Assembly: GCF_009828065.1 (NCBI RefSeq) | Contig: NZ_WTYK01000003.1 | Coordinates: forward strand, 310,001 to 374,000 | From: Croceibacterium soli | GTDB taxonomy: Bacteria > Pseudomonadota > Alphaproteobacteria > Sphingomonadales > Sphingomonadaceae | DNA length: 64,000 bases | Direction: 5' to 3' | Part shown: in pieces, positions 50,825 through 59,653 of the stretch | Position numbering within the stretch: the stretch's first letter is position 1 | Layout: each line of letters begins with the position of its first letter | Position numbers and translations under genes: made by a program | Notes under the pieces: model-generated | Told to the model about the DNA's origin: nothing | What the model saw: only the letters and a program-made list of their open reading frames with translations | Databases searched by the model: none

Positions 50825-53239
50825 TTGATCGTGGCGACGGGAACCGAGCATACCCGCTCCGGAGCCGAGGCGCTTGCCCAAGCCGGTGGGCGCGAGGAGG
50901 AGCGGCTGGAAGAAGGCGGTCGACCCTCCGCAAGCGGAACCCGCGACCGGCCTTCCTGGACGGAAGCCGATCGCCTTGCCGCTCTGGATCGATATGAGAT
51001 CCTGGATACGCCCCTGGAGCCGTTGTTCGATGAGATCGTGCAGCTCGCGGCCGATGTCTGCGAAGCTCCCATCGCCGTCGTCAACTTCGTCGCTCAGGAG
51101 CGGCAGTGGTTCAAAGCGGAAGTAGGGATCGATGCGCGCGAGCTGCCGCTGGACGTTTCGATCTGCCGCCACGCCATACTTCAGCCGGGCTTGTTCGTTG
51201 TCCCCGACCTGGCCGCCGACAGTCGCTTCGCGAGCAACCCGCTTGTCGATCAGGCAGGTGGCTTGCGGTTCTACGCAGGGGTCGTTCTCGAAACGCCTGA
51301 GGGGCTGCCGGTTGGGACCATATGCGTCCTGGACACCAGGCCACGCCCGGATGGACTGGCAAGTCAACAGGCCCGCGTGCTCAAGGCTCTCGCACGCCAG
51401 GTGATGACCGAGCTCGAGCTTCGCGTCAGCTTGGCGGAGCAGGCCGCTACCAAGCGCGCGATGCGAGAGAACGCGGAGCGGGTCCAACTTGCGTTGGATG
51501 CCGGCGCAATCATCGGCACCTGGTTCTGGGATCTGCCGGCAGACCGCTTCAACATCGACGAGCAGTTCGCCCGCTCCTTCGGCATCGACCCTGCACGGGC
51601 CTCTCATCCCTTGAGCCTCGATGAGGTCATCGAGACCGTTCATCCGTATGACAAGGAGGGGCTGGCAGCGGCGATCAAGGCCGCCATCGCACGTGGCGGC
51701 CCTTACGCCCATCAGTACCGGGTGCGCCGCGCCGACGGGAACTACTATTGGATAGAGGCCAACGGCCACGTCCAGCACTCGGCAGATCGAACGCCCGTGT
51801 CGTTCCCCGGTGTGCTCATCGATGTCGAGGAGCAGCGCGCACTGCGAACCGAGCGCGACCGCGCGATGCGGTTGCTGGAAACCTTCGCAGAAGCGGTTCC
51901 TGGCGTGGTCTACGCCAAGGATCGCGACGGCCGCATGCTCGTGGCAAACCGCGGAACGACGGAGCTCATCGGAAAGCCCCCGGAATTCTATCTAGGCAAG
52001 ACCGATGTGGAGTTCCTCGCCGACAAAGCCGAGGCTCTCGCGGTCATGGCGAACGACCGCCGCATCATGGAAACCGGCGTGCCTGAGCAGCTCGAAGAAG
52101 TTCTGCATCTGCCTGATGGCAATGCGGCAGTGTGGCTTTCGACCAAGGCCCCGCTCCGCAACGAGGCCGGCAAGGTGATCGGCCTGATCGGTTCGTCCGT
52201 GGACATAACGGAGCGGCGCCGCGCGGAGGAGCGGGAGCGCCTGCTTGCTCGAGAGGTCGATCACCGCGCCAAGAACCTTCTCGGGGTGGTGCAGTCGATG
52301 GTGCAGCTCACGCGCGCGGACAGCACGGCAGAGTTCAAGGAAGCGGTCGCGGGCCGTATCCAGGCGTTGGCACGCGCTCACAGCCTCCTCGCTGCCGGCC
52401 GCTGGGAAGGCGTGAACCTTTCGCAGCTTGTCGCCGAGGAACTGGCGCCGTTCAACCAGGGTGGCGAGCGGCTCGCCATTTCGGGCGAACCGCTGCGGCT
52501 CAATCCCGCCGCGTCGCAATCCCTTGCGCTTGCGATCCACGAGCTGGCGACCAATGCTTCGAAATACGGCTCCCTGAGTTGTCCGACGGGCAGGCTCGAG
52601 GTCAGTTGGCGCTTGTTACAGGGTGAAGGAGAGTCGTTCGAACTTTCGTGGATCGAGAGTGGTGGCCCGCTTGTCACCGCGCCGCAAAAGCGGGGTTTCG
52701 GCTCGACCGTCATCCAATCTTCGATCGAGCGTCAACTGGGCGGCACTCTGCAGCTCGGCTGGCTCGAGGAGGGTCTTCGCTGTCGCATCACGCTGCCCCT
52801 GGGCCAGATCATCGAGGGGGAGGTTTCGAGCCCCGGCGAGCCTGCCCGGGCTCTTCCGCCGACAGCCAGCAAGCTCTCGCCAGGCGGCCGCACGGTCCTG
52901 ATCGTGGAGGACGAGCCGCTCATCTCTTTGGAGATGCAGGCAATGGTCGAGGCCATGGGTTACAACGTGCTTGGCCCGGCGCCCTCAGTGGCTGAAGCGC
53001 AAGAGTTGCTGAAAGGGCAGCGGCCGGACATCGCGGTCCTGGACGTGAATGTAAGGGGCGAGTCCAGCGATAGCATCGCACGGGCGCTGACGGCACTGCG
53101 GGTTCCGTTCGTCTACTGCACCGGATACGCCGAACCGGGAAAGCTTCCCGCGCCGGACTCTGCCAAGCTGCCGAAGCCTGTCGATCCTGCCGCACTCCGA
53201 GCGGCTCTTGCGCGATTGGTGGCCGAGAGCTCTTCCTGA
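50825..53239 (+). CDS. hybrid HWE-family histidine kinase (GAF-PAS-PAS-HWE-receiver)
   Basis: An 804-residue protein. After a disordered start, a GAF domain (residues about 60-200: LDEI..AADVCEAPIAVVNFVAQERQWFKAEVG, here described by its start and CRHAILQPGLFVVPDL), two PAS domains (about 225-345 and 350-465), then the HWE core EVDHRAKNLLGVVQSMVQLTRA with phospho-acceptor His480 and an ATPase with NALAIHELATNASKYGSL-type N-box. A full receiver (TVLIVEDEPLI, Asp740 in LDVNVRG, PKPV) closes the chain. HWE kinases often feed the PhyR/EcfG stress response; that link is inference. The start appears to be TTG 50825; GTG 50831 is possible. Confidence 0.9.
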   Translation: MIVATGTEHTRSGAEALAQAGGREEERLEEGGRPSASGTRDRPSWTEADRLAALDRYEILDTPLEPLFDEIVQLAADVCEAPIAVVNFVAQERQWFKAEVGIDARELPLDVSICRHAILQPGLFVVPDLAADSRFASNPLVDQAGGLRFYAGVVLETPEGLPVGTICVLDTRPRPDGLASQQARVLKALARQVMTELELRVSLAEQAATKRAMRENAERVQLALDAGAIIGTWFWDLPADRFNIDEQFARSFGIDPARASHPLSLDEVIETVHPYDKEGLAAAIKAAIARGGPYAHQYRVRRADGNYYWIEANGHVQHSADRTPVSFPGVLIDVEEQRALRTERDRAMRLLETFAEAVPGVVYAKDRDGRMLVANRGTTELIGKPPEFYLGKTDVEFLADKAEALAVMANDRRIMETGVPEQLEEVLHLPDGNAAVWLSTKAPLRNEAGKVIGLIGSSVDITERRRAEERERLLAREVDHRAKNLLGVVQSMVQLTRADSTAEFKEAVAGRIQALARAHSLLAAGRWEGVNLSQLVAEELAPFNQGGERLAISGEPLRLNPAASQSLALAIHELATNASKYGSLSCPTGRLEVSWRLLQGEGESFELSWIESGGPLVTAPQKRGFGSTVIQSSIERQLGGTLQLGWLEEGLRCRITLPLGQIIEGEVSSPGEPARALPPTASKLSPGGRTVLIVEDEPLISLEMQAMVEAMGYNVLGPAPSVAEAQELLKGQRPDIAVLDVNVRGESSDSIARALTALRVPFVYCTGYAEPGKLPAPDSAKLPKPVDPAALRAALARLVAESSS

Positions 53240-53286
53240 CGGCACGCCTGTAGAGCCGCGCCGGTTCGGCGTTGCCGGAGGTGGCG

Positions 53287-53628
53287 TCAGGAGCCCGTTG
53301 CGGGGCCCGGCGATCGGTTCATCTCCAATCGCCATAGCTCCCGGAGCATACCCTCGGCTTTCCGGCCTTCCGGCGCAGGAATGGTTTGCGAGAGGGCTCG
53401 ACGGAGCATTTGGATGCGCACTTCCTCCGCAACCGGCTGCCCGAATTTCTGCAACATAGCGCGGCACCGCTCTTTCAAGTCGCTCCCGCCGAGCCGCGTG
53501 TTACGCGCATGCTGCTCCCAGCGGGAGCGCTTCGCGATTAGTTGCAGGATTTCTGCTGCGAGATGAGCAGTCGAGACTTCGGCCGGACGTCCGAGATCAC
53601 GACGCGGTCGCGGCGGCCGAAGCGTCAA
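53287..53628 (-). CDS. hypothetical protein
   Basis: A 113-residue Arg-rich helical protein starting at a TTG that overlaps the TadE stop. The central part, LAAEILQLIAKRSRWEQHARN then GSDLKERCRAMLQKFGQPVAEEVRIQMLRRAL, is amphipathic and compact. No family was recognised. Its tight spacing with the pseudopilin genes implies co-transcription, and the overlap supports translation coupling. Confidence 0.5.
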   Translation of the reverse strand: MTLRPPRPRRDLGRPAEVSTAHLAAEILQLIAKRSRWEQHARNTRLGGSDLKERCRAMLQKFGQPVAEEVRIQMLRRALSQTIPAPEGRKAEGMLRELWRLEMNRSPGPATGS

Positions 53629-54020
53629 CGAGGTAAGTACGCCATCCGGGTTTCGTCCAAGGTGATGGGCGGGATGGCCGCGAAGGGAATGAGCGGCTGC
53701 AACTCGTAACGCATCGTCACCCGCCCGAAGTCGGCGCCATTCGAGGTTCCGCGCTCGAACCGGAGCGAGGCGATGCCGGCGGGATTGACCCCAGCCATGC
53801 TGCTGCGCACCTTCTGGTAGATTTGGGCCTCGGTAGCTTCCGGATAGACCTTGGCATGCCGGATCCCTTCACCGACCGCGTGCCGCACCCCGCCCGATGC
53901 ATGCAGCACGATACCGAACTGAAGAACTGCGATCATCAGCGTGATCAGCACGGGCATTGCGAGCGCAAACTCGACGGCCGTAGCGCCGCGCAGGTCCGCG
54001 GCTAGTCTGGCCAGCCTCAT
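53625..54020 (-). CDS. TadE-like minor pseudopilin
   Basis: A 131-residue protein with an N-terminal TadE segment: LRGATAVEFALAMPVLITLMIAVLQFG, i.e. the Glu5-type processing site and hydrophobic helix of type IVb pilins, then a short periplasmic domain. ATG 54020 overlaps the preceding gene stop as ATGA. Tad minor pilins help assemble Flp pili, but no tadA, tadB, cpaB or prepilin peptidase is in the window. Confidence 0.85.
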   Translation of the reverse strand: MRLARLAADLRGATAVEFALAMPVLITLMIAVLQFGIVLHASGGVRHAVGEGIRHAKVYPEATEAQIYQKVRSSMAGVNPAGIASLRFERGTSNGADFGRVTMRYELQPLIPFAAIPPITLDETRMAYLPR

Positions 54021-54481
54021 TGAAGCCTCACCAGGCTGTCGCCCGAAACCACGGTCGGAGAAAGCTCCAGGCCCAGGACCTGCGACAAACTCGTCCAGTC
54101 GAAGATCGGCTCGGCTTGCTTGACGATCGACACGCTGGCGTAGCGGCCTGTAAACGCGCCTTCCGGGCACGACGTCGAGTAATCGGACTGCGGCGTGCCG
54201 TTACATTCCAGGATTAACTCTACTGTGACGTTCTCTGCCGGGACGCCGGCCACCGCCATGGCCTCGTCGCGGAGGAAAGTGTCCGAACTGCTCGGCGGCC
54301 GCGCGAGCGCGAGGTCCGTGGTCCGCTGCGCCGCCTGCTCGAGCGCCAGGCGAGCGGCGAACATGCGGGAGACATCGATCATGCCCAGCAGCAGAAGCAG
54401 CAGGACGGGCAGCACCAGCGCCAGTTCGGTAACGGCCACACCTGCGGTGTCGGACCGAATTCCCAATCGCCCGTTAAGCAT
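54017..54481 (-). CDS. TadE-like minor pseudopilin (second)
   Basis: A 154-residue protein: GVAVTELALVLPVLLLLLLGMIDVSRMF forms the TadE-type hydrophobic N-terminal helix with its conserved Glu, followed by a periplasmic part with two cysteines (LECNG, TSCPEG). It lies between the TadG-like and first TadE-like genes on the same strand, 11 bases after the former. Confidence 0.85.
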   Translation of the reverse strand: MLNGRLGIRSDTAGVAVTELALVLPVLLLLLLGMIDVSRMFAARLALEQAAQRTTDLALARPPSSSDTFLRDEAMAVAGVPAENVTVELILECNGTPQSDYSTSCPEGAFTGRYASVSIVKQAEPIFDWTSLSQVLGLELSPTVVSGDSLVRLQ

Positions 54482-54492
54482 CGCGATTCACC

Positions 54493-55767
54493 TTACTCCA
54501 CCACTCTGATGCGGGTCGCCGCCGTGGCGAGTGCTGCATCCGGCGGGCAGCCGTTCCGCAGATTTGGCGTTCCTTGCAGTGTCACGCGTTGCGTGACCAT
54601 GCTCAGGCACGCCATTGCCGATGACGAGCTGCCGGTGAAAGTAACGTCGCCTCCGGGCAAATAGACGGCGCCGTGAAGCCGCGTGTCGCTGGTGCCCGTG
54701 ATCAGAGTCTCGCGCGACGTGACGGTTCCGCTTTTGGAGATGGCGACTGCTCCACGTGGGTCCTGGAAGATCAGGATGTCGCGCCAGTATGGGTCCTCGG
54801 CATCGGTCGGGGCTCTCAGGTTGACCACCGAATGGCCGGCGATCTCCGCAGTGGCGATATCCTTGTTGCTGTCTCCGGTGAGGACGATCGTGACGCCTTC
54901 ACCGGTTATCCGCGCGCCGGACGAGACCCGGAAGAGACCCCGGTGCACGATATAGACTCCGGGGTCCAACGTGACCGTGCCCTTCACGTCGATGCCGTCG
55001 CAGTAGCGCCCCGGCCGCAAGCGCACGTTCTGCTTCGCCTCAATCGTAAGCTTGCTGGCGGTACATGCCGACGGTTGGGTCGGGACCTCGACGTCGCGCG
55101 CTGCGAACGGGTCTTCCAACGGTGCGCTGTGTGGCTGGAGAACGGCATCCGAGGGGTAGTTGTGGCTTGTTGCAGCGATCGTCCCCGCAGCCGTCATGGG
55201 GCTCGCGTTGATCCAGGCCTTCCCATCGACTGCAATGGCTCCGGTCGCGGTGGAGTTCGATGCGATCCCACAGCCGATATCCGCGTTGACCGAACCGGCC
55301 ACGTATATGCCTGTGAATGTCTTGGCGAGCGAGATGATGCAGTGCTTTCCCACGCGAACCGGTGCTGCAACGGCGCGCGCCCGTATCGTCGGCGCAGAGA
55401 CGAGGAAGAGGCTGGAAAACGGCAGCACGTTCGACGTGGTGGCGATAACCTCGACGGCTCTGGTGTTCCCAGCATAAGCGCCCGACACGGGAGGCCGTGA
55501 AAGGCGCTCGACAACGATCGCTGTGTTCGCGTTGCGATCCAAGTCCCTCTTGGCGACGCTCTCGAACGGCGCTCCCTGGGCAATGGCGTGCGCGCCCGCC
55601 AGAGCCCCGGCGTCGACCGCCTGCTGCAACTGGCGCTTCCAGAGGTACCATTGGATCGTGTCGACGCCCAGACCTGCGCCGCCGACCAGCACGAACATAC
55701 CTGCACCGACCATCAAGAGGACGTTGCCATGAGCGTCGCCGGCGATGCGTCTGAGCAGTTGCATCAT
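54493..55767 (-). CDS. TadG-related pilus assembly protein
   Basis: A 424-residue protein with the TadG start (DAHGNVLLMVGAGMFVLVGGAGLGVDTIQWYLWKRQLQQAVDAGALAGAHA, located at residues 11-60): one membrane helix then a beta-rich exported domain. The rest has right-handed parallel-strand character (GTVTLDPGVYIVHRGLFRVSSGARITGEGVTIVLTGD). Good GGGAGATG site before ATG 55767. It is the first gene of a pseudopilin run. Confidence 0.85.
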   Translation of the reverse strand: MMQLLRRIAGDAHGNVLLMVGAGMFVLVGGAGLGVDTIQWYLWKRQLQQAVDAGALAGAHAIAQGAPFESVAKRDLDRNANTAIVVERLSRPPVSGAYAGNTRAVEVIATTSNVLPFSSLFLVSAPTIRARAVAAPVRVGKHCIISLAKTFTGIYVAGSVNADIGCGIASNSTATGAIAVDGKAWINASPMTAAGTIAATSHNYPSDAVLQPHSAPLEDPFAARDVEVPTQPSACTASKLTIEAKQNVRLRPGRYCDGIDVKGTVTLDPGVYIVHRGLFRVSSGARITGEGVTIVLTGDSNKDIATAEIAGHSVVNLRAPTDAEDPYWRDILIFQDPRGAVAISKSGTVTSRETLITGTSDTRLHGAVYLPGGDVTFTGSSSSAMACLSMVTQRVTLQGTPNLRNGCPPDAALATAATRIRVVE

Positions 55768-56412
55768 ACTTCATCTCCCTGAGGAGCTTATGCGCGGTGC
55801 GGTGTTGATGCGATCGGTACGAACATCGTTCAGAAACGGTGAATGGCTCAGGGGAAGAACTACGGGAGGAGCGGGTGGACAAACGACATGAGGAATCCAC
55901 GCAGTGTCGTGGTATTTCTCGCGTTTCCCCGACCGTTCCTTTTGCCCGACGGTGCAAATCCTATGTTAACCAGGAGAATCTTCGGGACCAGGAACGTACT
56001 CGCGCTGGAATGATTCTCCTCCGTAACACGGGGGACTTATGAACCAGCAGCCTGAACTCACGTGCGAACGGCCGGAGGGGCCAGTCCACCCAGGGCGGTT
56101 GACTATAAGCGAGCATATTCGACCGGATGTCGCCCTCGCTTGTGAGTTGATGTTCTTCCAGGGCGCGCCGCTTGCTCACGTGGTGCAATATGAGGAGCAT
56201 GTTCGGGCCAAGCGAAAGGACTTCGAGGCGCGCATTGCAGTGAGAGGCCAGCAAACGCGGCGCCGGCATAGCTTCGAGGGTGAATTGTCTTGTTCTGCTG
56301 GAGACAGCCCCGTCGAACCGACTGGGACCGACCGGCGGACGGTCGTGGACGGCAAGCAGCAGGTTACGGAGACGGCGCATGCCGAGGCGGGCCGGAGCCC
56401 GCCTCAGGAGCG
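55768..56412. other. long region without a confident gene, upstream of the Tad genes
   Basis: 645 bases between the tadG-like gene and the secreted-protein cluster. Two overlapping opposite frames (56039-56416 plus; 55961-56380 minus) are open but neither resembles a protein family. Inverted repeats AGGAGAATC (55972-55980) and GATTCTCCT (56012-56020) with a 31-base gap lie near the plus-strand ATG. The region probably contains the tadG promoter. Confidence 0.4.
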
Positions 56413-56823
56413 TTAATTTCCGCTGCGACTGCTGTCGCGTTCGATAACCGGTTTTTCACCGCGCTGCTTGTAGATCGACATCGACCGCGAGCTGACTTCC
56501 CCGTCCTTGCGGACGCGGGTCATCGTGGTGGACCGAGCCCGCTCATCATCGTCGCGGGCGGCGGCTACGGATCTTTGGTGAGCATTGTTGTTGTTGAAGC
56601 GTGCTCTCGACTCGCTCGTTGCGGTGCCGCCATTCTCGGCGGTGGCTTGGCCGCCGCCGCTTACGGCCACGCTATCCGGCGTGCTCGTGCCCGACCCGTA
56701 AGTACTGGCGGCCACGTCTCCGTCGGTCGGAGTTCCAGCGGCACTGTCTGCCGTTCGGCTTTGCGCCAGCGCTCCGCCTGAAAAGGCGATCGACGCTGCC
56801 GCAAGTAGGGCTGTGATCTTCAT
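56413..56823 (-). CDS. small secreted Ser/Gly-rich protein
   Basis: A 136-residue protein with a signal peptide (LLAAASIAFSGGALAQ). The mature chain is low in complexity: DVAASTYGSGTSTPDSVAVSGGGQATAENGGTATSES, an Asn-run (NNNN), then charged and Arg-rich. The TYGSGT motif followed by an Ala/Gly/Ser repeat recurs in the protein at 57210. It overlaps the gene upstream by 4 bases. No function is assigned. Confidence 0.6.
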   Translation of the reverse strand: MKITALLAAASIAFSGGALAQSRTADSAAGTPTDGDVAASTYGSGTSTPDSVAVSGGGQATAENGGTATSESRARFNNNNAHQRSVAAARDDDERARSTTMTRVRKDGEVSSRSMSIYKQRGEKPVIERDSSRSGN

Positions 56824-57158
56824 GGCTTGTTTCCTTGATGCGGCCGCTCATCGATAACGATAGTGCAGCCTTTCTCATCGCGAGTGATTGTGACGGTTCG
56901 CTGAGCGGTTCCGTTGCTCGAGCTCGCTGCGGCACGCGACTTGCCATTGCGCGAAGACACTGAGACCGAACTGCTGGCGCTGGCCTGATCCGACGAGCGC
57001 GCCGACGATCGGCTGTTCGCGCTAAAGCCGGTTGCAGTCGCTTCCGCCTCCATCTCGGTCGTCCAGCTTTCACTGTAGGCGCCGTCGGATCCGTAAAAGA
57101 TGCGCCGGCACATGGCAGTGTCGTCGGCAACGTCAGCGAAGAGCAGTAACGGGATCAT
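56820..57158 (-). CDS. small Ser-rich hypothetical protein
   Basis: A 112-residue protein rich in Ser, Ala and Thr with a run SSARSSDQASASSSVSVSSRNG in the middle and VTITRDEKGCTIVIDERPHQG at the end. It has a hydrophobic start (MIPLLLFADVADDTAMC) but no clean signal peptide. Its stop overlaps the gene at 56413 by 4 bases, so the two are likely one unit. Confidence 0.55.
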   Translation of the reverse strand: MIPLLLFADVADDTAMCRRIFYGSDGAYSESWTTEMEAEATATGFSANSRSSARSSDQASASSSVSVSSRNGKSRAAASSSNGTAQRTVTITRDEKGCTIVIDERPHQGNKP

Positions 57159-57209
57159 CGTCGTGGATCCGCGTTGGGGGGCAGGACAAGCCTGCCCCCT
57201 GGAGCGTCT

Positions 57210-57626
57210 TTACCGACCCGAACGAGCGTCGGACTCGCCGTAAACTTCGGCTTCACCGCCTTCTCGCGTAGTCCGTCCATAGGCGTCGATTGCAGTCGAT
57301 GCGCTCTGGGTCGAGGTGCCCGAAGCGCTGGCCCCGGCCGTCACGCCGCCAGTGGCCGTACGGCGGTCGGTGTAGACCGTCCCCGACCCGTAAGTCGTCG
57401 CAGAGTTGGCGCGCTGCTGGTCATGGTCGCGATGGTCTCGGTCGCGGCGGCGTTCGGCGCGATTCCGCTTCCCGTCCTGCTTGTCAGCCGTGCCGGCACT
57501 CGCCCCGCCAGCGACCGAACCGTGCGGCGTAGAGGCCGAGATACCGCCGCCGACCGTAGTCTGGGCGATGGCAGGGGTAGCAATCAGGCTGAGGGCGCCA
57601 ATAGAAGCAAAGATGAGGGTACGCAT
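57210..57626 (-). CDS. small secreted Ser/Gly-rich protein, related to 56413
   Basis: A 138-residue protein with a signal peptide (IFASIGALSLIATPAIAQ). A basic Arg/Asp-rich stretch (KRNRAERRRDRDHRDHDQQR) precedes TTYGSGTVYTDRRTATGGVTAGASASGTSTQSAS, which shares the YGSGT..D..GG pattern with 56413. A GGAGAGC site sits before ATG 57626. Role unknown; an exported, flexible surface or matrix protein is plausible. Confidence 0.65.
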   Translation of the reverse strand: MRTLIFASIGALSLIATPAIAQTTVGGGISASTPHGSVAGGASAGTADKQDGKRNRAERRRDRDHRDHDQQRANSATTYGSGTVYTDRRTATGGVTAGASASGTSTQSASTAIDAYGRTTREGGEAEVYGESDARSGR

Positions 57627-57871
57627 AAAGCTCTCCGATGTTTGGCTGCTAACTGTGCAGCAAGACTTGGAGAAGCTTTGGCAGGGTTAATAGGTCCCCG
57701 ACCGGGCGCTATAAAGGCTCAACTCATCCTTACTGTCTCGCAGATTAACGGATGTGTTTCACTCGATTAAGCATTCGACCCACTGCACTTGCCAGGGAGC
57801 GCTTCCGTTGGGACCGGGTCTGGCTCTGGCGCACTGGGCCGGCGCCTCGTCCTCCAGTGGCCTCGATGCCG

Positions 57872-58171
57872 CTAGAAGGCGAGGCCCACCAGCTTGCCGC
57901 GCTTCCAGGCGATGCGCGCTCCTATGACTTCGCGCCCATGGAACTTCACTGGAACACTGTCGCCGACATCGAGCGCGATGTCCGCACAGATTGCTGCACC
58001 AGCGGGTGAGACGTTCTCCACACGGCCCACGCGGGTTCCGATCGTGGGCCGCGCAGTTCCTACCGCAGGCAAGGATCGGGTGCTGCAGCGTCGCTCGTCA
58101 AGCGCGGGCCTTTGTGGAGGTTCGGCAATTCCCCGAAGAATCTGGTCGCGCCTAGAGCTCCCTAACTTCAT
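57872..58171 (-). CDS. PilZ-like domain protein
   Basis: A 99-residue protein starting at ATG 58171, which has an excellent AGGGGGAC site. The C-terminal half GTRVGRVENVSPAGAAICADIALDVGD then VIGARIAWKRGKLVGLAF is the PilZ pattern of Arg, N-S-x-G-A and a closing beta strand; c-di-GMP binding is likely but some key Arg residues are shifted. Longer versions upstream cannot be supported. Confidence 0.7.
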   Translation of the reverse strand: MKLGSSRRDQILRGIAEPPQRPALDERRCSTRSLPAVGTARPTIGTRVGRVENVSPAGAAICADIALDVGDSVPVKFHGREVIGARIAWKRGKLVGLAF

Positions 58172-58348
58172 GAAAGTCCCCCTGGTTGCATCCCCTTCCG
58201 AGTGGGGCACCTGCCAGCATTCGTGCAATGGCGAGAAAGGCGGCGTCCCGCTTCGGGAAGGCTGCGTCAGCAGCGCCCAACGATGGGAACGGAATCGATC
58301 GGCGCAGTGCAGGTGCGGAGGAGGCAATCTCTAGTGGCACCGGGAGAG

Positions 58349-58424
58349 TGGTGCCCAGGGACGGGATCGAACCGCCGACACTGCGATTTTCAGTCGCATG
58401 CTCTACCAACTGAGCTACCTGGGC
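58349..58424 (-). tRNA. tRNA-Phe (GAA)
   Basis: On the minus strand the 76-base sequence runs GCCCAGGTAGCTCAGTTGG to CCTGGGCACCA. All arms pair: acceptor GCCCAGG/CCTGGGC, D arm GCTC/GAGC, anticodon stem GCGA..TCGC with loop CTGAAAA, and T arm with GGTTCGATCCC. The anticodon GAA reads phenylalanine codons. CCA is encoded. Confidence 0.98.
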
Positions 58425-58510
58425 ATCGCTGCGGCAGCGGTCTTATAGGACCGGCGAGCGGCTTGGAAGCGCGCCTATGACGAGTGAGGCGGCGCTTGGC
58501 AAGGGGGTAA

Positions 58511-58681
58511 TCAGTCCTCTTCGCGGGCGATGTCCTCGGGCGGGGCCGGAGGGCGCGGAACGGCGTAGCCTTCGCCGAACCAGTTCGCCAGATCGCGGTC
58601 GCGGCAGCGGCTCGAGCAGAACGGGGAGAACTCCTCGCTACGTGGCTTCTTGCAAATGGGGCAGGCTCGGATCTTGCTCAT
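58511..58681 (-). CDS. yacG: DNA gyrase inhibitor YacG
   Basis: A 56-residue zinc protein: CPICKKPRSEEFSPFCSSRCRDRDLANWFGEGY, with four cysteines in a CxxC-x(11)-CxxxC pattern that binds zinc, and the DLANW motif. YacG blocks gyrase by binding GyrB. Start is ATG 58681, overlapping the RNase E/G-like gene stop by 4 bases. Confidence 0.92.
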   Translation of the reverse strand: MSKIRACPICKKPRSEEFSPFCSSRCRDRDLANWFGEGYAVPRPPAPPEDIAREED

Positions 58682-59649
58682 AGCGGCACCGCCTGCGCGA
58701 AGCCGCCTTCGAGTGCAAGGCCGGGGTCGGCGGCGAGGCGGATTTCGCGGCCGGTCCGCCGCGCGAGTTCCTCCAGCCACGGCTCGGACAGCCTCGCGCG
58801 AACCGCAGGGTGCGCGGTCAGCAGCAGCGCGCCGGGCTGGTCGACATGCTCCGCCTGCCGCAAGAGCTTGCGGGCGGCTGCGGCGGCACGGGAATGGGCG
58901 AGGCGGTGAAGCAGCGGGGGACGCTCCAGTCGGGCGACGAGTTGGACGAACCCGAAGCCGTTCATCGCCGTCCGCTCGTGCGGCCAGTCCGCCAAGGCTT
59001 CGCCGAGCGCCTGGTCGACGGCGCGACGATCCTCCTTGCGCTGAAGGCTTGGGAAATCGATGCCGATCGCGCCGCCGAGATCGAGCCGGCGGATTGCGCG
59101 GGCGAGAGGCGCCACGGACTCCAGCGCCAGGCTGGCCGGCTGGGCAGCGCCGTCGATGTCGATCAGGGTCATCGCCGGAGTCACGGCGAACAGCAGCGAC
59201 CCAGAAGCGAAATGGACTTCACCACTCCACGCCTCGGCCCAGACATCCTCCCACGCCCCGGCGGGGAAGCGGCGGACGGTCCGCACGGGCGCACCATCTT
59301 GCGAAAGCGTTTCCGCGAGCCCGGGGGCAGGGCGAGGCTCGGCATCGCTCGGCCGGGCCTGCGCCCGCTTCAGCCGACCGCGCTCCGCGACTGCCGCGCG
59401 CGCGACTTCCAGCCGGATCGGGGCCCCTTCGCGGGAGCTCGCGGGAAGGCGGTCGACCAACGCTTCCTCGCCATTGGCGAAGCGCGCGGTGCCGCGTCTC
59501 CGGGCCGGATCGAAATGGGCGAGAACGGCGTCCTCGACCTGCCCTGCTGTAAGGCCTCCGGGCCATTGCAGCCGCGCCGCGAGGACCTCATCGCCCTCCA
59601 GCAGCAGCGCGCGCTGCTCGCCGATCCCCTCCTCGACGATCCAGGTCAT
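58678..59649 (-). CDS. ribonuclease E/G family protein
   Basis: A 323-residue protein that matches the RNase E/G core: the N-terminal S1-like part (WIVEEGIGEQRALLLEGDEVLAARL), the DNase I-like catalytic segment with DLGGAIGIDFPSLQRKEDRRAVDQALGEAL (two metal-binding Asp) and a following HERTAMNGFGFVQLVARLERPPL. It is shorter than full Rng and lacks the zinc-link region. It is co-linear with maf and yacG. ATG 59649 is preferred because the sequence before it is repeat-derived. Confidence 0.9.
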   Translation of the reverse strand: MTWIVEEGIGEQRALLLEGDEVLAARLQWPGGLTAGQVEDAVLAHFDPARRRGTARFANGEEALVDRLPASSREGAPIRLEVARAAVAERGRLKRAQARPSDAEPRPAPGLAETLSQDGAPVRTVRRFPAGAWEDVWAEAWSGEVHFASGSLLFAVTPAMTLIDIDGAAQPASLALESVAPLARAIRRLDLGGAIGIDFPSLQRKEDRRAVDQALGEALADWPHERTAMNGFGFVQLVARLERPPLLHRLAHSRAAAAARKLLRQAEHVDQPGALLLTAHPAVRARLSEPWLEELARRTGREIRLAADPGLALEGGFAQAVPL

Positions 59650-59653
59650 TGTT

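Noticed and set aside
50306-51778. A 490-codon minus-strand frame opposite the kinase start
   Set aside because: Antisense shadow of the GAF and PAS region with no domain-like sequence.
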